NCBI RefSeq assembly: GCF_009831655.1 | Contig: NZ_WRPA01000002.1 | Span: 1 to 64,000 of the forward strand | Direction of reading: 5' to 3' | Length of the DNA stretch: 64,000 nt | DNA from: Shewanella insulae | Lineage (GTDB): Bacteria > Pseudomonadota > Gammaproteobacteria > Enterobacterales > Shewanellaceae | Shown here: positions 1 to 9,300 of the stretch, one piece after another | How the letters are laid out: every line of letters starts with the position of its first letter | Position numbering within the stretch: position 1 is the first letter of the stretch | The notes under the pieces: generated by a model | What the model was told of the DNA's origin: nothing | The model's input: only the letters and a program-made list of their open reading frames with translations | Databases searched by the model: none | Program-made: the position numbers and the translations under genes

Positions 1-158
1 GCGCGGTTCTCATTAAGGCCAGAGCCTCTAATTGCTCATAAACAGGTCGGATATACGGATGCAGTAATATCTTTTGTTACTAACAAATTAGCTATTGAAT
101 CTATCCAGGTGTCCATATATGGACTTGCTGCGTGCCAAAAGAATGTCTGCACAAAAGG

Positions 159-255
159 CCTGCTGCCAAGCGATTGATAAACCATTAGGCTATGGTTTAA
201 ATCTCCCATCCAAGCACCTCAGTCAGGTAGATGCAAAAACATCAAAATGAAGCAA
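159..255. repeat. Direct repeat copy 1 (partner at 348-444)
   Basis: About 97 bp that recurs 189 bp downstream with few changes. Each copy holds a small hairpin with arms AAACCAT and ATGGTTT around six bases (TAGGCT here, AAAGCT in copy 2). The arms are conserved while the loop differs, which hints at a structured element. Its class is unknown. Confidence 0.7.
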
Positions 256-347
256 CACTTCATTCAATCTGTCACAAATGTGTAAGCACATAAGGGTCGC
301 TCTTTTGCGTCCCTGCAATCGCGACATTGGTGCATCCATGCACTGCA

Positions 348-444
348 CCTGCTGCCAAGCATTTGATAAACCATAAAGCTATGGTTTAAAGCGCCCATCC
401 AAGCACCTAAGTCAGGTAGATGCAAAAACATCAAAAGGAAGCAA
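348..444. repeat. Direct repeat copy 2 (partner at 159-255)
   Basis: Second copy of the 97-bp unit with the same boundaries (CCTGCTGCCAAGC at the left, GAAGCAA at the right). The 92 bp between the copies is unrelated to the repeat unit. Confidence 0.7.
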
Positions 445-510
445 GGGTTAACACTACAACGCGGTGATAGACACCAAACCAAAGGTGAGGAACAGCTCCA
501 TAGAGATCGA

Positions 511-921
511 CTAAGGCTCCCCTTTCGCCAACTTCAACTCCACGACATTCCCTTCTGGATCATTAATATAGAGGGAGCGCCCAACCCCTTGGGCCCCGTA
601 TCTTTTGGCAAACTCTTGGGTGGCGATGCCCTGCTCGCTTAGATAATCCAGCAGGGCCTGTTCCTCCATGGCCTCGATGAGCAGGCAGATGTGGTCGACG
701 TTGCGGCCATCTTGCTGCGGCGGTCTACCGCCCAATCGTCCCAGGGGGCTGTCGCAGGTGACGATATCGATCAACGCCTTGCCGGCCCTCAATTGGGTGA
801 GCCCCTCATCGGCCAGTTGGCGCTCAATGGGACACCCCAGCACCTGAGTGTAAAAGTGCAGCATGGCATCCAACTTGGTGGTACGAAATACCAAATGATC
901 TATACCCCTTACCTGGATCAT
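511..921 (-). CDS. VOC (glyoxalase/bleomycin-resistance) family protein
   Basis: A 136-residue protein of the vicinal-oxygen-chelate superfamily, probably cytoplasmic; the substrate is unknown. Visible family marks are GIDHLVF near the N-terminus (a metal-ligand His position), DHICLLIE mid-protein, and the C-terminal LYINDPEGNVVEL block whose Glu is normally a metal ligand. The start is placed at the ATG at 921, where GAGGATAATT precedes it as a good ribosome site; an ATG-proximal extension to 942 lacks one. The size fits a single-domain VOC protein made of two beta-alpha-beta-beta-beta modules. It is a lone gene, divergent from the DUF5062 gene. It could be a lactoylglutathione lyase-like enzyme or a resistance-type binding protein; the sequence does not decide. 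Confidence 0.85.
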   Translation of the reverse strand: MIQVRGIDHLVFRTTKLDAMLHFYTQVLGCPIERQLADEGLTQLRAGKALIDIVTCDSPLGRLGGRPPQQDGRNVDHICLLIEAMEEQALLDYLSEQGIATQEFAKRYGAQGVGRSLYINDPEGNVVELKLAKGEP

Positions 922-1067
922 AATTATCCTCGTTGCGCGCAATTTGCTGTAATTATAGCCAGATGCACCGCAGAGGTGACACCGACAGCAAAATTACGCC
1001 ACTAAGGGTATGTTCCCGTTGGAAACTAAGGTAGTTTGATGATATCGCCGCTAATGGAGCCTAATAG

Positions 1068-1328
1068 ATGAAACACGGTAAGCACGACGCACAGCTGTTA
1101 AAACTGGCCCTGGATATTGGCGTAGGCTACGCCAAGAAACGTGGCTTCGCCGATTTCGATAAGGGGATCTCCCCCAAAGATAAGGTAGAGTGCATCTACC
1201 GCCTGCTGGTGCAGGACAAGCTGATCCAGCCCCTGGCGACCGACAAGGAAGATGGCCCCAACATGAAGCACAAGCTGATTTTGTGGATCCAGCGCCAGTT
1301 GCCCGAGGAGCATCCCCTCAAAGACTAA
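1068..1328 (+). CDS. DUF5062 family protein
   Basis: An 86-residue, charged, soluble protein without signal peptide or membrane segment. I recognise the pattern (GVGYAKKRG, then KVECIYRLLVQDKLI, then MKHKLILWIQRQLPEEHPL) as the small family DUF5062 of marine gammaproteobacteria, whose function is unknown. GGAG eight bases upstream supports the start at 1068. It stands alone between the divergent VOC gene and the downstream ATPase. The predicted helical content and size would suit a small regulatory or RNA/protein-binding factor, but nothing in the sequence proves that. Confidence 0.75.
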   Translation: MKHGKHDAQLLKLALDIGVGYAKKRGFADFDKGISPKDKVECIYRLLVQDKLIQPLATDKEDGPNMKHKLILWIQRQLPEEHPLKD

Positions 1329-1454
1329 ACTGGGGGCTAAGTAGAAGCCCGAAGCCGTTGATCTCTATCAAGCCTTAGGCCGATTTCCGGCAGCGAGAGC
1401 CGAGATGAGCTATAGATCTAGCATCACCTCAGCCTAAGTGCACAAGGAGTTTTC

Positions 1455-4061
1455 GTGGCCGGGCCAGGACTATCGAGTCAAGCGGCGGCCGAGCGGCTGG
1501 AACAATATGGGCCCAATTGCCTGCCCAAGCCGGCAAGACTCAGCTTCATCCGCCTGTTTATTCTGCAGTTTAAGAGCGCCTTCATCTATGTGCTGCTCGC
1601 AGCCTTCATCGCCTGTCTGCTGCTCGGCCAGTTCCTCAATGCCATCTTCATCTTCGCCGTGCTTATGCTCAATGCCATCATAGGCACGGTGCAGGAATAC
1701 TCGGCCCAGCAGGCCGCCGATGCCCTGAGCAAGATGGTGCCCTCCCAGACCAAGGTGATCCGCGACGGTCATCCCAAGTTGGTGGACAGCCTGAGCCTGG
1801 TACCCGGCGACTATATTCTGCTGACCAACGGCGATCGCATCGGCGCCGATATCAAAATCGAAAAGCATAACCAGTTTAAGGTGGATGAGTCGGCCCTCAC
1901 CGGCGAGTCGCTGGCGGTCAACAAGACAGATCTCGCCTTCGCCGGTACCCTGGTCACCCATGGGCGGGCCGAGGGCGAAGTGATCGCCACAGGCGCCCGC
2001 ACTCAGATAGGCCAGATAGCCGCACTGGTGCGTCAGGGCGGCAGCGCCAAGCCCCCCTTGATGCAGCGTATCGAGCGCTTCACCCTGATCATCGCCATCG
2101 CCACCTTAATCATCATCGCCCTCATCTTCGGCCTGACCCTACTGCGGGGCGCCGATCTCTCCCAGGTGTTCCTGCTGGGGGTCGCCCTGGCGGTCTCCGC
2201 CATTCCCGAGGGGCTGCCTGCGGCCATCACGGTCGCCCTGGCCATCGGCATGAAACGCATGTCTCAGGCCAATGTGATAGTGCGTAAGCTGGTGGCGGTG
2301 GAATCCCTCGGCTCCTGCACCTATATCGCCTCGGATAAAACGGGCACCCTGACGGTCAACGAGATGACCATCAGCCAGATAAGTCTGCTGTCGGGCGAGC
2401 GCTACCATGTGGCGGGCACAGGGCTGACCCCCACTGGCTTGGTACACAAACATGGCCACGGCGTGCCGGTATCGACCGCGCGGGACCCCGAACTCTACCG
2501 CCTGGCCCTCACCGGCGTGCTGGCCAACGAGGCCCATCTCAGCTTCGAGGCCGAGCAGAGCCATGCCAATCAGATGCATGCCGACGGCGACGGGGTGGAT
2601 CTCGCCTTCCTGACCCTGGGCTATAAGCTCAATCTCGAGATGGACAGGACCAAGCAAGCACCACAGGAGCAGCTGTTTGCCTACGAGTCGGAAAACCAGT
2701 TCAGCGCCAGCATCAACCGGATAGAGGGGCGCTCCGTCATCTCGGTCAAGGGCGCCGTAGAGAAGCTGCTTACCATGTGTCCGCTTAATGAACAGCAGAC
2801 TCAGGCGGTACTCGATGAGACCCACTGGCTGGCGCGCCACGGCTACCGGGTGCTGGCCCTCGCCAGCGGCGAGGTCGGCGATCCTCACCACCCACTGCAA
2901 GGGCTGGAATTTCTGGGATTAGTGGCCATGAGCGATCCCCTGCGGGAAGATGCCATAGAGGCGGTAGCCCTGTGCCAGCAGGCGCAGATCAAGGTGGCGA
3001 TGATAACAGGCGATCACCCGGTAACCGCCCTGTCACTGGCGCGCCAACTCAAGCTGGCCGACGACCAGGAGGGAGTGATCACCGGCGAACAGCTCATCCA
3101 GGCCCAGCAGCAGAGTCTGGCCGAGTTCGACAGCATTATTGCCAGCCACAGGGTATTTGCCCGGGTGCAGCCCAGGCAGAAGATGGAGATCACCGAGTCC
3201 TTGATCCGCCAGGGCGAGTTTGTCGCCATGACGGGGGATGGCGTCAACGATGCCCCGGCGCTGAAACACGCCCATGTGGGGATCGCCATGGGCCGCAAGG
3301 GCACGGATGTGGCACGCGAGAGCGCAGATCTGGTGCTGACCGACGACAGGTTCAGCTCCATCGTCAAGGGGATCATCGAGGGGCGCATCGTCTATAACAA
3401 CATTCGCAAGGTGATCTACCTGCTGATCAGCACGGGGGCCGCCGAACTGCTGCTGTTTATCTTAAGCGTACTGTTTGCTCAGCCTATTCCCCTGTTTCCG
3501 CTACAGATCCTCTGGCTCAACCTGGTCACCAACGGCGTGCAGGATGTGGCACTGGCCTTCGAACCAGGAGAGGGTCATGAGATAGACCAACCGCCGCGTA
3601 AGCCCAGCGAGCCCATCTTCGATCGCCTCATGCTAGAACGGCTGATTGTCAGCGCCCTGTGGATGGGCATGATGGCCTTCGGCCTCTTCTCCCTGCTGCT
3701 CGCCATGGGCAACAGCGAGAACGACGCCCGCAACCTCACCCTGATGTTGATGGTACTGTTTGAAAACGTGCACGCCCTCAACAGCCGCTCTGAGCGCAAC
3801 TCGCTGCTGCGCATGCCCGTGCTGAGCAATCCCCTGCTGCTGTTTGGCATAGTACTGGCCCAGGGCATCCACATAGGTGCCAGCTATACTCCAGGCTTAA
3901 GTGAGGTGCTGGGCATTAGCCCTATCGGGGTGGGACAATGGCTCATGCTGCTGAGCGCCGCCTCGACACTTTTATTCATCGATGAATATCACAAGCGTCT
4001 CTGGCGCCAGCAGCACAGCCCTAAGGTTAGGCAGGCAACAGCTGATCGTCAGCTGGAATGA
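1455..4061 (+). CDS. P2-type cation-transporting P-type ATPase
   Basis: An 868-residue inner-membrane ion pump. All catalytic signatures are present: actuator TGES (about residue 149), the phosphorylated aspartate in SDKTGTLT (about 294), MITGDHPVTA, and the hinge TGDGVNDAPALKHAHVGIAMG (about 593). TM4 carries AVSAIPEGLP, typical of P2 (Ca2+ or Na+/K+-like) pumps rather than heavy-metal or Kdp types. TM6 reads NLVTNGVQD where SERCA-type Ca2+ pumps have NLVTDG, so the transported ion is uncertain. There is no N-terminal metal-binding domain. The start is GTG at 1455 with AAGGAG eight bases upstream. The 3' end overlaps the convergent Usp gene by 35 bp. With the Usp protein and antiporter that follow it may belong to an ion-stress neighbourhood, but the genes are not one operon. 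Confidence 0.9.
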   Translation: MAGPGLSSQAAAERLEQYGPNCLPKPARLSFIRLFILQFKSAFIYVLLAAFIACLLLGQFLNAIFIFAVLMLNAIIGTVQEYSAQQAADALSKMVPSQTKVIRDGHPKLVDSLSLVPGDYILLTNGDRIGADIKIEKHNQFKVDESALTGESLAVNKTDLAFAGTLVTHGRAEGEVIATGARTQIGQIAALVRQGGSAKPPLMQRIERFTLIIAIATLIIIALIFGLTLLRGADLSQVFLLGVALAVSAIPEGLPAAITVALAIGMKRMSQANVIVRKLVAVESLGSCTYIASDKTGTLTVNEMTISQISLLSGERYHVAGTGLTPTGLVHKHGHGVPVSTARDPELYRLALTGVLANEAHLSFEAEQSHANQMHADGDGVDLAFLTLGYKLNLEMDRTKQAPQEQLFAYESENQFSASINRIEGRSVISVKGAVEKLLTMCPLNEQQTQAVLDETHWLARHGYRVLALASGEVGDPHHPLQGLEFLGLVAMSDPLREDAIEAVALCQQAQIKVAMITGDHPVTALSLARQLKLADDQEGVITGEQLIQAQQQSLAEFDSIIASHRVFARVQPRQKMEITESLIRQGEFVAMTGDGVNDAPALKHAHVGIAMGRKGTDVARESADLVLTDDRFSSIVKGIIEGRIVYNNIRKVIYLLISTGAAELLLFILSVLFAQPIPLFPLQILWLNLVTNGVQDVALAFEPGEGHEIDQPPRKPSEPIFDRLMLERLIVSALWMGMMAFGLFSLLLAMGNSENDARNLTLMLMVLFENVHALNSRSERNSLLRMPVLSNPLLLFGIVLAQGIHIGASYTPGLSEVLGISPIGVGQWLMLLSAASTLLFIDEYHKRLWRQQHSPKVRQATADRQLE

Positions 4062-4899
4062 TCAATACATTGCTGCGGATTCGTCTCAGCATGGCCTCGG
4101 CGGTATTGCCTATGACCATGCCCATCAGTCCCTTGCGCTGGCGGGCGCCCATTACCAGATAGGCAGCCTTGAGACGGCAGGAGAGCTCGTAGAGGCAGAG
4201 ATCGGGATCGCCCGCCAGGAAGTGCACATGCTCCTGATTCAGGCCTATCTCGTCCAGCTGAGGCTGATACCTGTGATAGGCGTCCTTCACCAGAGTACGG
4301 GTGTTGATGAGATCCATGTCTCGCAAGATCTTAGGCACTCGAATGATGTATGCCAGATGCAACTGGCAATCCATGGCCTGGGCCAGCTGGCGCCCCTGTT
4401 GAATGACAGCCTGATTAAGTTTCTGTTTGATAGGTTTTTCGCTGCCAAGGTCCACGGCCATCAGCACAGTTTTAGCACGCTGTAGCGGGTTGTCACACAG
4501 CATCATCAGGGGGATACGTACATGACGGATCAGCTGCCAGTCCATCGGCAGGTAGTGCTCCTTGTGATGCACCGCCTTAACCATGAGATCGAATCCATGA
4601 CGAATGGAATGAAGACAGGCATGTTCGAACATATCTTTACTCCAGACACTATGCACGGCCACATCGTCGACCTTGAGCGCCTTGAGCTTTGCGTCTATCT
4701 CCTCGCTGCGCTGTCGCATCACGGCCACCTTGGCCGCCGCCCCGAGCCTGGGGTTGTAGTACTCCTTGCCGGCAAAGGATTCGTAGCTGTAGGCAAACAC
4801 CTCGGCCTGCTTTTCCAGCACCCTGGCCAAGGCGATCCCCGTCTCGATGGCGTCGGCCTGAAGCTCGGCTTTCTGGGAAATAATAAACACCTTGTCCAT
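4027..4899 (-). CDS. Universal stress protein, tandem UspA domains (UspE-like)
   Basis: A 290-residue soluble protein with two UspA-like halves, the length of UspE-type tandem proteins. The C-terminal half carries the nucleotide-binding-like signature LVMGARQRKGLMGMVIGNTAEAML ending in VLIIPAD; the N-terminal half (VFIISQKAELQADAIETG onward) lacks a clear copy of that motif. Usp proteins bind ATP or AMP and act in stress survival; the target here is unknown. The start is strongly supported by AGGAGGTAACC directly before the ATG at 4899. The gene is monocistronic and runs convergently into the end of the P-type ATPase gene. A strict UspE assignment is likely but not certain. Confidence 0.82.
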   Translation of the reverse strand: MDKVFIISQKAELQADAIETGIALARVLEKQAEVFAYSYESFAGKEYYNPRLGAAAKVAVMRQRSEEIDAKLKALKVDDVAVHSVWSKDMFEHACLHSIRHGFDLMVKAVHHKEHYLPMDWQLIRHVRIPLMMLCDNPLQRAKTVLMAVDLGSEKPIKQKLNQAVIQQGRQLAQAMDCQLHLAYIIRVPKILRDMDLINTRTLVKDAYHRYQPQLDEIGLNQEHVHFLAGDPDLCLYELSCRLKAAYLVMGARQRKGLMGMVIGNTAEAMLRRIRSNVLIIPADDQLLPA

Positions 4900-5021
4900 G
4901 GTTACCTCCTGTCGGCATGTATCAACTTGAGCTTAGTCACACTCCACCGGTTACGCCTTGATCTCGGTCATCAAAATGATCAAGATCACATTATCACCAC
5001 TCTCGGGGAGTCGCGCCTGCT

Positions 5022-6215
5022 ATGGCCATAGATAACTTCGTCTTGTCCCTGTGTTTGATCCTGCTCTTCGGCCGGGTACTGGGCGAGGCCTTTAAGCGTC
5101 TGCAACTCCCCGCCGTGGTCGGCGAGATCCTGGCGGGGATCCTCATAGGCCCCAGCCTGCTGGGCTGGATTGCTCCCCACGAGACTCTGTCGGTAATGGC
5201 CGAACTGGGGGTGATCCTGCTGCTCTTCTCTATCGGCTGCGAAACCTCCATCAAGCACCTGTATCAGGCAGGCAACAGCGCCATAGGCGTCGCCTTGCTG
5301 GGCATCGCCCTTCCCGCTGGCGTCATCGGCTTGGTGTGTCTCTTCTACCTTGAGCTGCCAGGCTTTACCGCCCTCTACCTGGGGTGCGCCCTGACCGCCA
5401 CCAGCATAGGGGTCTCTGTGCGAGTGATGGCCCAGGCAAAGCGATCCCAGAGCCGTGAAGGCCATATCATCCTTGGCGCGGCGGTGATCGACGACATCGC
5501 CGGAGTGATATTGCTCAGCCTGCTGTTTAATTTTGCCAACTCGGGAGATATTAGCCTGCTCTCCAGTGGCCTGCTGATCCTCAAGATAGGCGCCTTTCTG
5601 TTTCTGGCCCCACCCTTGGCTCGGTTACTCCTGTATCTGTTTCGCGCCGTCAGACCCAGAGAGAAAGAGACCGGCTATGAGGCTATCGTCACCATGATCC
5701 TCATCTGCCTGTTTGCCTGGCTGGCCCACGCCCTGCACGCTCCCGCCCTGCTGGGCGGCTTTGTGGTCGGCCTGGCCCTCAGTCGCCAGTTTGTCTCGCC
5801 ACTTAATCGCTATCTGCAAAACCCCTTCTCCTTTACCCACGAGATGGAGGTGGAATCCAAGCCCCTGGTGGATATCTTTGCGCCCATCTTCTTCGTCTAT
5901 GTAGGAATAAGCCTAGATCTCAGCCAGATAGATCTTGGCTGGACCGGCATTTTCACCCTGCTTATGTTGTCACTGCTGGCTATTGCGACCAAGGCTCTGG
6001 CTGGTCTTAATGTACCTGGCTCTCTGCGCAGCAAGGCGATTGTCGGCAGTGCAATGGTCCCCAGGGGCGAGGTAGGACTGGTGTTTGCCGAGATGGGACT
6101 ACAGATGGAGATCATCTCCCCTAAGCTGTTTACCGAGCTGGTGGTGATTATCGCCATCACTACACTTGCAGGCCCGCTACTGCTCAAGTGGGCTCTGGCA
6201 AGAGATGGAAAATAG
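5022..6215 (+). CDS. CPA2-family cation:proton antiporter
   Basis: A 397-residue polytopic inner-membrane protein with about 12-13 hydrophobic segments. It matches the Kef/NapA branch (CPA2): LQLPAVVGEILAGILIGPSLLG near the N-terminus, and GAAVIDDIAGVI mid-protein, whose Asp-Asp pair is the ion-binding motif of electrogenic Na+/H+ antiporters. It lacks the C-terminal RCK/TrkA-N domain of KefB and KefC, so it is probably a Na+(K+)/H+ exchanger rather than a glutathione-gated channel. The start ATG at 5022 has GGGGAG 11 bases upstream. A bidirectional terminator at 6280-6305 separates it from the convergent ACC gene. Confidence 0.85.
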   Translation: MAIDNFVLSLCLILLFGRVLGEAFKRLQLPAVVGEILAGILIGPSLLGWIAPHETLSVMAELGVILLLFSIGCETSIKHLYQAGNSAIGVALLGIALPAGVIGLVCLFYLELPGFTALYLGCALTATSIGVSVRVMAQAKRSQSREGHIILGAAVIDDIAGVILLSLLFNFANSGDISLLSSGLLILKIGAFLFLAPPLARLLLYLFRAVRPREKETGYEAIVTMILICLFAWLAHALHAPALLGGFVVGLALSRQFVSPLNRYLQNPFSFTHEMEVESKPLVDIFAPIFFVYVGISLDLSQIDLGWTGIFTLLMLSLLAIATKALAGLNVPGSLRSKAIVGSAMVPRGEVGLVFAEMGLQMEIISPKLFTELVVIIAITTLAGPLLLKWALARDGK

Positions 6216-6279
6216 AGGGCAAATAGAGAGTACTCCGGCCGTAAATAACAGAGAAAAAGAGGGTAAATTGCAGGCAAAA

Positions 6280-6305
6280 AAATACCCGCCATGAGGCGGG
6301 TATTT
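6280..6305. terminator. Bidirectional rho-independent terminator
   Basis: An 11-bp perfect stem (AAATACCCGCC with GGCGGGTATTT) closes a four-base loop ATGA, with A-rich sequence on the left and T-rich on the right. It lies between the convergent antiporter and ACC genes and can serve both. Confidence 0.9.
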
Positions 6306-6323
6306 AGCAGCTATCGTCTTAGG

Positions 6324-9300
6324 TTAGACAGGAGAGACTACGAAGAGTAGCTCGCCCTGCGAGACCTGCTGACCATTGCTGTTCAGGATACGCTCGATGC
6401 GGTACTGCTTATCCTCTGGATAGAGTACGGCGCCTTGGCGGTTGAAGCCAGCCAGTGTCACCTGAGAGAACATCTTCATCGCTTCAGTCAGTGCCAGCGT
6501 CTGATCCACAGTAACTATGTCACCTTCCTTAACGAAGTCGGCTTCACCCGGTGCCGGAGAGGTGTAGAAGATACCTGCCCCCTGAGCCAGTACCTTAAGC
6601 TCATTACTCTCACCCACACGCAGCGACTCGGTATCTACGCCTACTGTCTCGGCGGCGGCTTCCATCTCGGCGATCAGCGCAGGAATATCCAGGTCTGCCA
6701 TGAAGCGCGGCAGGTAGTTGGTATCGTACACGCCTTCGTTGAAGGTGCCATCTTTCAGGATGCGAGTTAACAATGGGATGTTAGTCGCAATACCCTTGAT
6801 CACCACCTCGTTAGCCAGGTAGTCATGCAGCTTGTTGATCACATCTTCACGGCTCTCACCACGGCAGATGATCTGGGCGATCAGGCTGTCGTAATATGGC
6901 GAAACCTCTTTGCCTTCACCGGCGATAGAGATGATCTCCACATCGTCACGCTCGGGGATAACACACTCTGTGATAAGGCCTGGATGCGGTAGCAGCTGTA
7001 GTACGCCGTTGCTGTCCAGTGCGGCCTTCTCGGCGGTCACACGAACCTCGATGGCGTAGCCGATCTCTTGTGGCTCGAGATCTTCAATCGAACGGCCAGC
7101 GGCGATGTCGAAGCCGGCGCTCACGATATCGATTCCTGAGGTCGCCTCGGTTACTGGGTGCTCAACCTGCAGACGCGTGTTCATCTCCATGAAGTAGACT
7201 TCGTTGGCATCCAGGTTGTAGATGAACTCTACGGTACCTGCGCCCATGTAATCTGTGGCATCGCCGAGGGCGCGGGTATATTCCATCACCTTCTGCTTCA
7301 GCTCGTCAGGCAGCATGGTTGAGCCAGACTCTTCGATCACCTTCTGGTTGTTACGCTGTACCGAACAGTCACGCAGACCCAGTACCTTAGTATTACCAAA
7401 CTTGTCACGCAGCAACTGAACTTCGATGTGACGCAGTGAAGTCACATACTTCTCTAGGTAGAGGTCGCCGTTACCGAAGGCCGCTGCGGCCTCGGTAGAG
7501 GTCTTCTGGAACAGAGAGATCATATCTTCTGGACGCTCAACGACCTGAATACCCTTACCGCCACCGCCTTGTACCGCTTTCAGCAGCACTGGGTAACCGA
7601 TTTCGTTGGCCACGTTCACCGCCTGCTCGGCATTGGTCAGAATACCGTGGCTGCCTGGTACCACAGGTACGTTTTGCGACTGCGAGGTCTTAATCGCGTT
7701 CGACTTGTTACCCATGGTGGTCATGCTGTGTACGCTCGGACCGACGAAGTTTACGCCGTTGTTCACACACAGGGCCGCAAACTGCGGGCTTTCCGACAGG
7801 AAGCCAATACCTGGATGCAGCGCGTCAACTTCTTCGTACTCGGCAACCTTCAATACCGAGTAGGCATTAAGGTAACTCTCGTCTGAGGTGTTACCACCGA
7901 TACAGACCAGCTTGTCGTTGTCGTTCAGCATGTCGGCCGGTACCGAGGTCATATCAGGATCTGACGCTACCAGTACCACCTTGATGTCATTGTCGTGGGC
8001 CTTGCGGATCAGTTTCACCGCAGTACAGCCACGGGCGTGTACCAGAACCTTGTCGATCGGCTTCATCAGCTGACGCGGATCGTCCTGTACCAGCTCTTCC
8101 TCGGTGATCAACATCTCAGGCACCAGGGTCGAAATGGCGTTACCAATCACGTCAACCACCTTAGCCGTTGGCTTAGGCATCAGCGGATCGATACTGCTTA
8201 GCTGATCGTCGATAGTGTCGCTAAATGGGTTGGTGACCAGAGCGTTCATGGCGCCAGGAACCTTAGACAGATAGTTCGACAGGGTCGAGGTAGACGGCAG
8301 ATACGCAGGTACCACCATCTGACCGGCAAACGGCATGTTGGTGCCAGAGAAGTAGTATGTCTGTACTAGCGGGTGAGTCACGAAGCTTGCCTGTGCACCA
8401 CCGGTACAGTCACCGAAACCAAACATCAATACCGGCAATTCGTTGTCACGAATGAAACGGGTAATACGGTCGTTCACTACCGCCATAGAGAATAGCGCCG
8501 CCGCACCTTCTTTGGTCTGCATACCGCCAGAGCTGATAAAGCAGATCACCGGCAGCTTACGCTTAGCACACTCGATCAGCAGCGCAGAGAACTTCTCGGC
8601 AGCGGCCATATCGAAGGCACCGGCCTGGAAGGCGGTGTTAGACACGGCCACACCGACGCGCATGGTCTGTCCCTGATGCTCGAAGTCAGCGGTACCCGTG
8701 ATCAGGCCGCAAGGACGGATCCCCTTGTCTAGCGCGTCTTCGATAGAGAGACGGAAGCCAGGGAAGTTCAGCAGGTTAGCCGACATCTTGTCGCCGTTTA
8801 ACTCTTCAAACTCGGTGAAGAACTTGGCGATCACATTTTCCCAGCTCATCTTACCGGCGCGTTTCTCGTCACGCAGTACCTTCTGGATCAGCAGATCCTG
8901 ATAACCCATGGTCAGACGGTTCCAGAAGTCTTTACGACGACCGATTCGTACCGGGTTGATGGCACCCGTGTACTCGCTGCTCTCCTCTTCGCTGGCAAAG
9001 TATTCGGGTAGCAGACGCTCAAAGAAGTAGGTCAGGATAACGAACAGAGAGTCGTTAAGCTGAGGGAAACCGACACTCTTCCACTGCTCTGTCTTGGTCA
9101 GCAGATCGGCGCGGTTAGACTGAGACATGAAGTACTTCAGCCACTTGTAGAACTTGCTCTTATCGTTGGCCGTGTCCTGCTTAGAGATAGCGCGGTCGAT
9201 AGAGTCATGTAGCAGGCCATCAACCGAGGCGCGCGACAGGCTCTTAGCCATCATGGCTTCTTTCGCGATAGAGGCAAGGTTACCCACGACGTTGTCGTAC

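Larger units (their letters stand above)
1..510. other. Left-edge region without a supported gene, with repeats
   Basis: No confident gene. Plus-strand frame 1 is open from base 1 to the stop at about 177, so the 3' end of a gene cut by the window edge is possible, but the translation resembles nothing I recognise. A 14-bp perfect palindrome (GTCCATATATGGAC) lies at 111-124. The rest is dominated by a direct repeat of about 97 bp at 159 and 348. The minus-strand frame over 264-482 falls inside this repeat and looks like chance coding. Confidence 0.4.

Noticed and set aside
1..177. Plus-strand frame open from the window edge
   Set aside because: It could be the tail of a gene cut by the edge, but 59 codons without a recognisable motif is too little to call a CDS.
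264..482. Minus-strand 72-codon frame rich in Cys and Met
   Set aside because: It lies within the direct repeat, has no ribosome site and no recognisable domain; repeat-driven chance coding is the simpler view.
941..995. Inverted repeat AATTTGCTGT / ACAGCAAAATT upstream of the VOC gene
   Set aside because: Arms are imperfect and 34 bases apart; a regulatory role cannot be supported from one copy.
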